The notes beneath the pieces are model-generated. The model saw nothing but the letters and a program-made list of their open reading frames with translations. It made no database searches and was not told where the DNA came from. A stretch of DNA of 10,608 nt, taken from Chitinophaga pinensis (lineage in GTDB: Bacteria > Bacteroidota > Bacteroidia > AKYH767-A > OLB10). The stretch is taken from NCBI GenBank assembly GCA_945872015.1, contig CAMBYJ010000041.1:1-10608 (forward strand), in the 5' to 3' direction. The position numbers and the translations under genes were made by a program. This document shows, one piece after another, positions 1-6,055 of this stretch (position 1 is its first letter; each line of letters starts with the position of its first letter).

Positions 1-893
1 CTCATTGCGTCAATAGCATTCTTGAAAATGTTTTCTAAAACCCAATCGAAGAGTGCAATATTCAATGGAGCTTCTACATCATACTGCTGTGCATTTTCGA
101 GGGAGAAAATAACTTTAGAAGAACTACGGGTACGGATATACCCAATTGCATTTTCGATAACCGTTGTAAGATTTTCTTTCTTCAATGCAGGAGCAGAACC
201 AATCTTAGAAAAACGATCGGTGATAGTGCTTAATCGTTGAACATCTTTTTCGAGTTCAATTACAAATTCATCATCGGGCGATTTACCTTTAATAATTTCA
301 AGCCACGCAATGAGTGATGAAAGCGGAGTTCCTAGTTGATGCGCAGTTTCCTTAGCCATACCCACCCACACCTGGTTTTGTTCTGCTTTGCGCGAAGTGC
401 TAAAGGCGATATAGGATACTAAAAGGAATAGTGCAATTACCAGCAATTGAAAATACGGGTAGTACTTTAACTGCGTAAGAATAATCGAATCTTTATAGTA
501 AATAAAATTTTTCTGATTGTCGGCAAAATTAATTTCGATTGGTGCGTGTTGCGATTTCATTTCCGCAAGCTGTGCATTTACAAAAGCTGGTTCGAGCGAT
601 TTAATCGAATCTAAATTACGCGTCGATAAAATTTCATTTTTATCATTCGTTAAAATAACAGGAACAGTACTGTTATCTTTTATAATTTCAAATTCAAATT
701 GTAATTTATCGAATTCAGCAGTAGGCGATGAAAAACGTTCAGTGGCTTTCGCCCAGATTTCTATTTTCTTTTTTTCTTCTTCCTGAAGTTTAATTACGAG
801 TCGGTTGGTATACCACAACGATCCTGCGCCAATCAGCAATGCGATTAATAGCAAAAGTTTTTTCCAGCGCTGCTTTCGAGTATATATGTTCAC
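1..893 (-). CDS. Membrane sensor histidine kinase, 3' end cut by the window edge
   Basis: Reading the minus strand from a GTG at 893 gives 297 codons that run off the left edge. A first hydrophobic segment spans about residues 11-27 and a second about 146-163, enclosing an extracytoplasmic region of about 115 residues with no domain I recognise. After the second helix comes the H-box AKETAHQLGTPLSSL with the phosphoacceptor at H185, in the form common in Bacteroidota kinases. The last visible residues, ENIFKNAIDAM (about 287-297), are the start of the N-box, so the rest of the HATPase domain lies outside the window. The protein should autophosphorylate and pass phosphate to a response regulator, but none is visible here. 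The start is uncertain: no ATG lies between 893 and the preceding gene, and GTG 893 places the first helix correctly. It lies 57 nt downstream of the AsmA-like gene on the same strand, so co-transcription is likely. Confidence 0.88.
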   Translation of the reverse strand, partial: MNIYTRKQRWKKLLLLIALLIGAGSLWYTNRLVIKLQEEEKKKIEIWAKATERFSSPTAEFDKLQFEFEIIKDNSTVPVILTNDKNEILSTRNLDSIKSLEPAFVNAQLAEMKSQHAPIEINFADNQKNFIYYKDSIILTQLKYYPYFQLLVIALFLLVSYIAFSTSRKAEQNQVWVGMAKETAHQLGTPLSSLIAWLEIIKGKSPDDEFVIELEKDVQRLSTITDRFSKIGSAPALKKENLTTVIENAIGYIRTRSSSKVIFSLENAQQYDVEAPLNIALFDWVLENIFKNAIDAM

Positions 894-950
894 CTGTCTA
901 AAATAGTTTAACCCCTTTCTGCTCGTAAAGATATCAAAATAAAGGGAATT

Positions 951-3464
951 TTAATTGTCGTATTCTATTTGTAATTCTTCTTTCTGTTGGACTTTAGGTA
1001 CTTGTTTTTTAGTAGTAGTCGAATCTTTCTTTCCCCACCCAAATTCATCTTTAATAATGGATTTGAAATTTTGTTTTTCCTGTATTATTTCTTTTTCAAG
1101 GTTCTGCTCAAATCCTTTTTTATCATAAGTAATTTTAGGAGAAGAAACAGGTCCTTTCATACTCAAATAAATTCTTATTCTTCCAAGACCATCATTATCG
1201 ATAGTTCCAAATTCGGTATTCATATCTTTAACTTTTTTACCTAAAATCTGTGATAAATAAAGTTGAAAATGATAATCGACAATATTGTCAAATGTATGTG
1301 TGCCTGATAGGGTTAAGTCCATAGCACTGCTTTTAATTTCCATCGTAGGAATCACAATTGTTCTGTTCTTAATCTCAATCGTATTTTTTAACGTGCTGAA
1401 CTTAATATTTTTGAAATCTGCTCCCTTCACATATTTACTGAGTGCAAGCATCGGCTCAAAATTATTGAGTTCTCCATTCTCGATGGTTAAACTGCTTTGC
1501 GTATAAATGCGGTTCATATTGCAATGCAAATCCTTACTCCATACCGATGCAAACTGAAGCGTTGCCGTTACTTTCCCTTTGATATTTTTATCTGTAATTA
1601 CATCTTGTCCGAAATTGCCTAGTTGATAAAACAACGTATTCATATCAATCTGTCGGATATTTGCATTACAAGTAATCAGTAAGCTATCCTTATCACGTGC
1701 ATTCATTTCACCATCTAGCAATAATGTTCCTTCGCAGGTTTTAATTGATAAGTTGGAAGTGTTTAGCACTTTGTCATGTACGCCAATATCTCCTTTTAAC
1801 TGCCACGCTTGGAATTTTCTAAAAGAAAGCATTCCGATATTTACGCTCATATTTAAATTAATGCGTGGATCAAAGTCGAGTCTGTAGGTTGTATCTGATG
1901 CAGTTGAAGTGGATTTATCTTCGAGCATTTCATTCAAATCAATATTACGTGAATAAAACTGAGCATTCACAATTACCGGTTGCTGTTCGGTAAGTAAATA
2001 ACCATATAGGTTATCAATGTTTCCATTCAGACTAATATCACTGCCTGCAATATTGCCTTTGAAATTTTGAACGCTTAATCTGTTTTGAGTGAGTACAATG
2101 TTACCATTGAAATCGGTGAACGCAATTGCTTTCGATTTCAATTTAAAATTCACTCCTGTTAAAGCTAATGAACCTTCCGATGTCCAGCTTGTTTTTTCCT
2201 TCACACGTCCAGCAATTTTTCCATCAATGGTAAATGTTCCCGACATAGATTCAATCGTATCGGGTTTATAAAACTGACTAACTATTGCAAGATTTAAAGT
2301 AGCCTTTGTATAAATATTTACATTCGGATTGTTAAAGTCCTCTATAGTAAAATTAGCTTGTATTGGTTGGTTTTCAAGTAGAGCGGAAAAGTTATTAATG
2401 ATTAACTGATCAATAGGTTGTGAGGCAGAGATTTTATTTTTATATGATCCTTTGAACGAAATCTGCGTTAGGGAATAGTCGCTACCGTTAGGTTTCATAG
2501 TTGCATTTTTAGCACCAAACTGAGCAACAATAGTTGGAGTGGAATTTTCTGAATAAATTCCTTTTACTGATAATTTAAAATCTACTTTCCCATCGCACTT
2601 ATAATTATTTAATTTCTCGCTGTAGGTTCCAGGAATTAAGGATAGCAAACCTGTAATTGTAGTTTCGTTACTATTAATTGATAAATCAAATTGACGACCT
2701 TTCTCTGCTTTAGTAATTTTCCCATCTACCGATAATTCGAGTGACTCCATTTTCATTTTCGAATTTGAAAAAGAGTAAGTTTCGGTAGTTGTATTGATGT
2801 TAGTTTGTAAATCGAGTTGAACATTTTTGTGATTAATGTAATTAACATTATTCATCGCTAATTGCTTCACGTAAATATCGCCATTTGCTTTTAGGTCATA
2901 AACATCAGAAGTAAAAGCACCTTTAAATTCTGTATTTAAAAAAGACAAATTGTAGTTGTGGTTGATTTCATCATTACGATAATGGAAAGCAACATCAATT
3001 AATTCAAACGATTCGATAGCGAGCTTTACGCTTTCGCTAGTAGCTGATGTAACAGTATCTTTTTTGAAAATATCAAAATTATTTTCTCCTTTCTTTGAAG
3101 TGAACAGATTTAAATCGGCTTTATACAGACTAATTTTTTTCAATTTCAAATCATCACCTAAAACATCCCATATATTAAACAGAAAGAAAACAGACTCCGC
3201 TTTAATTAAATGATGTGATGCGTTTGAAAGTTTAACGCCATCCGAAGAAACACCTTTTAATTCAACACTGGCATACGGAAACATGCGGATGAATGAAAAA
3301 TGGATATCGTCTACCTTTACAGGAACAATTAGTTGTTTGTTAATTTGGTTGACGGTAATCTCTTTCATACGTGGACCGATTACCATTGCTGCAATAAAGG
3401 CAATAAGGAAAAGAGAGCCCAGGGATATGGCTAAAACAATGAGTGCTTTTTTAGCTTTCGACAT
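951..3464 (-). CDS. AsmA-like family protein, single N-terminal membrane anchor
   Basis: An 837-residue protein begins with a short basic stretch (MSKAKK), followed by one hydrophobic helix at about residues 7-29 and then a long, mostly beta-rich region. The sequence after the helix, with VKVDDIHFSFIRMFPYASVEL, is the usual start of Bacteroidota AsmA-like proteins. The region at about residues 665-745 (NNFEPMLALSKYVKG, then SGTHTFDNIVDYHFQLYLS) matches the conserved AsmA C-terminal region. The last 40 residues are charged and low in complexity (K, E, Q, T). Family members are anchored in the inner membrane, extend through the periplasm, and in E. coli influence outer-membrane assembly and lipid transport. 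The exact role here is inferred. The start is supported by the position of the anchor and by a -7 box just upstream. It probably forms a transcription unit with the histidine kinase that follows. Confidence 0.9.
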   Translation of the reverse strand: MSKAKKALIVLAISLGSLFLIAFIAAMVIGPRMKEITVNQINKQLIVPVKVDDIHFSFIRMFPYASVELKGVSSDGVKLSNASHHLIKAESVFFLFNIWDVLGDDLKLKKISLYKADLNLFTSKKGENNFDIFKKDTVTSATSESVKLAIESFELIDVAFHYRNDEINHNYNLSFLNTEFKGAFTSDVYDLKANGDIYVKQLAMNNVNYINHKNVQLDLQTNINTTTETYSFSNSKMKMESLELSVDGKITKAEKGRQFDLSINSNETTITGLLSLIPGTYSEKLNNYKCDGKVDFKLSVKGIYSENSTPTIVAQFGAKNATMKPNGSDYSLTQISFKGSYKNKISASQPIDQLIINNFSALLENQPIQANFTIEDFNNPNVNIYTKATLNLAIVSQFYKPDTIESMSGTFTIDGKIAGRVKEKTSWTSEGSLALTGVNFKLKSKAIAFTDFNGNIVLTQNRLSVQNFKGNIAGSDISLNGNIDNLYGYLLTEQQPVIVNAQFYSRNIDLNEMLEDKSTSTASDTTYRLDFDPRINLNMSVNIGMLSFRKFQAWQLKGDIGVHDKVLNTSNLSIKTCEGTLLLDGEMNARDKDSLLITCNANIRQIDMNTLFYQLGNFGQDVITDKNIKGKVTATLQFASVWSKDLHCNMNRIYTQSSLTIENGELNNFEPMLALSKYVKGADFKNIKFSTLKNTIEIKNRTIVIPTMEIKSSAMDLTLSGTHTFDNIVDYHFQLYLSQILGKKVKDMNTEFGTIDNDGLGRIRIYLSMKGPVSSPKITYDKKGFEQNLEKEIIQEKQNFKSIIKDEFGWGKKDSTTTKKQVPKVQQKEELQIEYDN

Positions 3465-3468
3465 AGAG

Positions 3469-3476
3469 CAAAAATA
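3469..3476 (-). promoter_or_regulatory. Bacteroidota-type -7 box for the AsmA-like gene
   Basis: The minus strand reads TATTTTTG, an exact match to the TAnnTTTG -7 element used by the Bacteroidota primary sigma factor. Only four bases (CTCT) separate it from the ATG at 3464, so transcription would start at or very near the start codon. No clear TTG -33 element lies at the expected distance upstream. Confidence 0.45.
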
Positions 3477-3542
3477 GTATATACCTTGAATGTAAAATCA
3501 CCGTTATTATTGTATTTCTTAAACATTATTGTTAGTAAACTG

Positions 3543-3550
3543 TATTTTTG
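3543..3550 (+). promoter_or_regulatory. Bacteroidota-type -7 box for the J-domain gene
   Basis: TATTTTTG matches TAnnTTTG exactly and ends 17 nt before the ATG at 3568, giving a short untranslated leader. No TTG is found 19-21 nt upstream of the box. The same octamer serves the divergent AsmA-like gene. A promoter here argues against the longer reading frame from the TTG at 3529, because that codon lies upstream of the box. Confidence 0.5.
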
Positions 3551-3567
3551 AGACATATTGCCTTTTG

Positions 3568-4560
3568 ATGAAAAAGCCTAAATATTACATTATCCTTGGG
3601 GTGAAAGAATCTGCTAGTCAAAAGGAGATTAAATCTGCTTATTACAAGAAGGCCTTTTTGTATCATCCAGATAGGAACGATGGATCAGAATATTATTTGG
3701 AAAAGCTTAAAGAGGTCAATGAAGCCTATCAGGTATTATCAGATCCAGTAAAGCGGCAACAATATGACGCCGTGTTAAAGGCAAGGGACCATATTAACTT
3801 TCAGGAGGAAATATTTTCAGTATATTATTTAAAATTTATTGCTTCTAAAACTTTTATTAAACAATTTGAAGAGGTGGTTGTTGAGTTTCGCTTTCCATCT
3901 AACGGGAGATTTTTCAAGCGACAAAATCTGGATGATTGGTATCTGGTGGAAGGGCCGCTCATTCAGCATTCTGATGTGGTGGTGGATGGTAAGGCTATTA
4001 AGGAGACAAGGATAAAATATATTCTGGCGGCTGTTAATACGGGTAATTTCAAATTTGAAGGTCCTTCGGTAGTTATCAATACTAAAAGGGTTAGTGCTGA
4101 ACCGTTATATTTTACAGTAACTCCTCAGCAATGTTCCGTTTATAAAAATGAACTGGCTAGTGGAGCTCCACTTATTGTTGAGCTTAAAAAAACGGAAACG
4201 ATTAAAACTAAAAGCCATATTAAAACGATAGATAAAAAAAGACTTATTATAGTTCCTATTGGTAACACTTACAAGAAGAAAGAAAATCAGATTACTCATC
4301 AGTCATTATTTATTACACTCGCGGCAAGTATACTAATCTCGTTTTTAAGTCGGCAATTATTGTTTACAGCTATCCTAGCAAGTATTTTATATTTTGTATT
4401 GCGGTTTATTCTTCGAAGAAAATCCAATCAAAAAAGTAATTCAGAAATTTTATTTTCAAATGATTTATTCCGGCAGCTTACAGCTTATGGTTATACTATT
4501 TCAAGAAGGAAAATCAGCTATTATCTAGCTTACAGGATTCGTAAAAAAATTAAAGTTTAA
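3568..4560 (+). CDS. J-domain membrane protein with a BatD-like middle region
   Basis: The 330-residue protein starts with a J domain (about residues 5-68) carrying the HPD motif at 33-35, the loop that stimulates Hsp70/DnaK ATPase activity. There is no Gly/Phe linker or zinc finger, so it is not DnaJ itself. Residues of about 97-190 contain VEGPLIQHSDVVVDGKAIKE, then IKYILAAVNTGNFKFEGPSV and a closing strand ending in FTVTP. This pattern resembles the repeated domain of BatD proteins, although that assignment rests on visual similarity only. Two hydrophobic segments at about 246-261 and 264-281 form a membrane hairpin, followed by a basic tail rich in K and R. ATG 3568 was chosen over an upstream TTG at 3529 because the J domain begins immediately after it and the promoter box lies between the two. 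The gene converges on the AtpI-like gene, with 9 nt between the stops. Confidence 0.85.
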   Translation: MKKPKYYIILGVKESASQKEIKSAYYKKAFLYHPDRNDGSEYYLEKLKEVNEAYQVLSDPVKRQQYDAVLKARDHINFQEEIFSVYYLKFIASKTFIKQFEEVVVEFRFPSNGRFFKRQNLDDWYLVEGPLIQHSDVVVDGKAIKETRIKYILAAVNTGNFKFEGPSVVINTKRVSAEPLYFTVTPQQCSVYKNELASGAPLIVELKKTETIKTKSHIKTIDKKRLIIVPIGNTYKKKENQITHQSLFITLAASILISFLSRQLLFTAILASILYFVLRFILRRKSNQKSNSEILFSNDLFRQLTAYGYTISRRKISYYLAYRIRKKIKV

Positions 4561-4569
4561 TACAGGTTT

Positions 4570-4938
4570 TTATTTCTTGCCGAACTGCTTCATCGAAATC
4601 CAGACTTCAAACGAAGAGTAAAACAAATAGTAGAAAAAAGTACAAAGCGTGAAGTTCATAGCAATTGCTTTGTTCGTTAAGGCAACGATAATTATAAATA
4701 ACAAAATCACCATTAACTTAAGAGCTGTAGCGCCCATATAGTAACGAATAAACGGCTGATTACCTCTTACGAGACTATTTTCAAGTCCTTTGTGAAAGAA
4801 CATTGTTACAACAAAAAAGAAACCTGCAATTAGTGGATGCCACGAGAAATAATAAGGACTCCCAGTCATGCCAATCAAATGGTACAAGCCTAATGAAACA
4901 ATTGATAAAATACTTAACTGAATAATGAAGTTTTTCAT
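4570..4938 (-). CDS. Small four-helix membrane protein, AtpI-like, in the position before atpB
   Basis: A 122-residue, very hydrophobic protein with about four predicted membrane segments (near residues 5-24, 33-50, 68-90 and 93-115) and a basic end (MKQFGKK). I do not recognise a catalytic motif. Its position directly after AtpZ, its size and its topology fit the AtpI-like protein that Bacteroidota encode between atpZ and atpB. AtpI proteins are thought to help assemble the c-ring of ATP synthase or to take part in Mg2+ handling; that role is inferred here from context. The start at ATG 4938 places the first helix at the N-terminus. The gene follows atpZ by 37 nt with a stem-loop in between, and the next gene downstream is the convergent J-domain gene rather than atpB. 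Confidence 0.75.
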   Translation of the reverse strand: MKNFIIQLSILSIVSLGLYHLIGMTGSPYYFSWHPLIAGFFFVVTMFFHKGLENSLVRGNQPFIRYYMGATALKLMVILLFIIIVALTNKAIAMNFTLCTFFYYLFYSSFEVWISMKQFGKK

Positions 4939-4945
4939 AATAAGA

Positions 4946-4977
4946 AATCCCTTTCGTAATGATTAACGAGAGGGATT
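4946..4977 (-). promoter_or_regulatory. Stem-loop between atpZ and the AtpI-like gene
   Basis: Arms AATCCCT (4946-4952) and AGGGATT (4971-4977) form seven perfect pairs. After one non-canonical position they continue as TCGT/ACGA (4954-4957 with 4966-4969) around an 8-nt loop. The structure includes part of the atpZ stop codon and fills most of the 37-nt gap. On the transcribed strand it is followed by a few mixed bases and then the next ATG, with no U-tract, so it is not a standard terminator. It may be an mRNA processing or stability element, or may adjust translation of the downstream gene. Confidence 0.5.
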
Positions 4978-5182
4978 ATTTTTTAGGTAGAAAGTCTTTA
5001 ATAAAATAATAGATAGCAGCAAATGCAGAAAACATTGCAAGCAACATTGTAAAAATTGGAAACTTCAGATGAAGCCAGAAATCGAGTTTAATTCCGAGCC
5101 ATGTTAACAGAAAGATGATTAATCCCATCTGCAAACCCATGGCTGAGTATTTTACCCAGTTATTAAGCTGTTTTTTCTGCAA
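4976..5182 (-). CDS. atpZ: AtpZ/AtpI family ATP synthase assembly protein
   Basis: A 68-residue protein with two membrane helices (about residues 12-29 and 41-61) separated by a short loop containing GIKLDFWLHLKFP. The layout NNWVKYSAMGLQMG, helix, G-x-KLD, helix, KDFLPKK is characteristic of the AtpZ (ATPase gene 1) family, encoded at the front of F-type ATP synthase operons. It is proposed to assist F0 assembly or to function with AtpI. The start appears to be TTG at 5182, which lies inside the bactofilin gene and gives a 20-nt overlap. No ATG or GTG is nearby in frame, and the next ATG would remove part of the first helix. Overlap with a non-ATG start suggests translational coupling. A closely spaced upstream bactofilin gene is usual in this phylum. 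Confidence 0.82.
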   Translation of the reverse strand: MQKKQLNNWVKYSAMGLQMGLIIFLLTWLGIKLDFWLHLKFPIFTMLLAMFSAFAAIYYFIKDFLPKK

Positions 5183-5597
5183 GTTTTTGTGCTGGACGAT
5201 CCGCGTTTTTGATGTCTTTAATCAATGGACCCATACTGCAATTACCAGTGAATGATGCACCAACTTCTACTACTAATTTACCTGTTTGGATATCACCATT
5301 AATACGAGCATTTGATTTTAAGAAAAGCATTTCGCTTACGGTTGTTTTGCCGATAACAGAACCAGAGATATCTGCATTCTGACATGTAACATCACCTTCA
5401 ATACTACCCGTTGAACCAACAACAACTTTCGATTTAGAGGATACCGAACCTTTTATAACACCGTCTACACGGATATCACCATTCGATTTTACTTCTCCTT
5501 CGATTACTGTTCCAGCACCGATAATATTGATAGCTCCGTTTCCAGTAGCATCAGCAGGTCTTGTGATGACCCCTTTGTTTTTTAATTGTTCAAACAT
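5163..5597 (-). CDS. Bactofilin (polymer-forming cytoskeletal protein)
   Basis: A 144-residue protein with the bactofilin (DUF583) core at about residues 24-125. It is made of short repeating beta strands rich in G, V and I, such as IGAGTVIEGEVKSNGDIRVDG, VVVGSTGSIEGDV and ARINGDIQTGKLVVEV. Such proteins fold as a right-handed beta-helix and polymerise without nucleotide, forming scaffolds that position wall or envelope enzymes. The flanking tails (first 23 and last 20 residues) are polar and probably disordered, as is usual. There is no membrane segment. It is the first gene of a unit with atpZ and an AtpI-like gene, and a well-spaced promoter lies upstream. ATG 5597 fits the family length. 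Confidence 0.92.
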   Translation of the reverse strand: MFEQLKNKGVITRPADATGNGAINIIGAGTVIEGEVKSNGDIRVDGVIKGSVSSKSKVVVGSTGSIEGDVTCQNADISGSVIGKTTVSEMLFLKSNARINGDIQTGKLVVEVGASFTGNCSMGPLIKDIKNADRPAQKLAEKTA

Positions 5598-5632
5598 AGT
5601 AGATGAGTTTAGGTTTGATTGATATTCTGCGG

Positions 5633-5662
5633 CAAAAATATTAATTAAATCGTATTTATCAA
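5633..5662 (-). promoter_or_regulatory. Promoter of the bactofilin-atpZ unit
   Basis: On the minus strand TTG (5662-5660) is followed after 19 nt by TATTTTTG (5640-5633). Both elements and the spacing fit the Bacteroidota -33/-7 promoter. The expected start point is near 5627, giving a leader of about 30 nt before the ATG at 5597. Confidence 0.65.
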
Positions 5663-5824
5663 CATTTTCTTGTTAAAAAGGTAGGGTAAGTGGCTGATTA
5701 CTATAAAATAGATGTTGAAAAGGATGAAGAGAATAGGTTAATAACACTTTATTAATAAAAGAAATAGATCCTTGAAAATAAGTAAGTTAAATGGAACAGC
5801 TTTAAAAATTTAAATTGTGATACT

Positions 5825-5929
5825 ATGGGGGCCACCACACCTCCGCCCCACGACAAATCTAGCGGTTATGGATATTCGCTCAAAGTATTAAACGCTTATA
5901 TCCGTTTATATCCATTTGTTGTCGGATAA
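5825..5929. repeat. Compact GC-rich element with inverted and direct repeats, possibly a dispersed repeat
   Basis: A GC-rich head (5827-5852, 21 of 26 bases G or C) stands out in an AT-rich spacer. Imperfect terminal arms CGACAAAT (5851-5858) and ATTTGTTGTCG (5914-5924) enclose the inverted pair ATGGATAT (5868-5875) and ATATCCAT (5908-5915). TTATATCC occurs twice, 10 bp apart (5896-5903 and 5906-5913). The plus strand is open for 34 codons from ATG 5825 to TAA 5927-5929 (starting MGATTPPPHDKSSGYG). The symmetrical structure makes a DNA or RNA element more likely than a protein gene. I have an impression of having seen similar sequence as a dispersed intergenic element in Bacteroidota but cannot verify it. 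No transposase is nearby. Confidence 0.4.
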
Positions 5930-5983
5930 TTTATTCTCTAAATCTTCCAATAAACTCATATCAATGCTGATCCTTCAAGATTC

Positions 5984-6055
5984 CATTAGCCCATCAGCCA
6001 ATTACCCCATTTTCAAATTAGCACATTAGCACATTAGCACATTTTCAAATTAACA
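5984..6055 (-). repeat. Array of nine degenerate 8-bp units at the 3' end of the dus gene
   Basis: Read along the dus transcript, the array is nine contiguous octamers of the form TGCTAATG, with variants TGTTAATT, TGAAAATG, TGCTAATT, GGGTAATT, GGCTGATG and GGCTAATG. Positions 2 (G), 6 (A) and 7 (T) of the unit do not vary. TGAAAATG occurs twice, each time after a unit ending in AATT, giving a higher-order period of 32 bp. Every unit contains a TAA or TGA. The first TGAAAATG supplies the dus stop codon (6047-6045), so the array starts inside the gene and continues about 60 bp beyond it. No hairpin is seen. Confidence 0.8.

Noticed and set aside
22..786. Plus-strand open frames of 72 and 89 codons (22-240, 517-786)
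   Set aside because: They lie antisense to the histidine kinase, whose frame shows clear motifs; their translations show no recognisable domain.
987..3477. Several plus-strand open frames of 60-85 codons opposite the AsmA-like gene
   Set aside because: They are shadows of a long, well-supported coding frame on the other strand, with no promoter or family features of their own.
3529..3567. Longer N-terminus of the J-domain protein from a TTG at 3529
   Set aside because: The extra 13 residues do not belong to the J domain, the start is TTG, and the likely promoter box (3543-3550) lies downstream of it.
4561..4569. Bidirectional terminator between the convergent J-domain and AtpI-like genes
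   Set aside because: Only 9 nt separate the stops and I find no inverted repeat there; the T-rich run alone is not enough.
5825..5929. The 34-codon frame as an ordinary protein gene
   Set aside because: The sequence is dominated by inverted and direct repeats and no promoter box is visible just upstream, so I list it as a repeat-type element instead.
5984..6055. Octamer array as a CRISPR array
   Set aside because: Units are 8 bp and directly contiguous with no unique spacers, and no cas genes are present.
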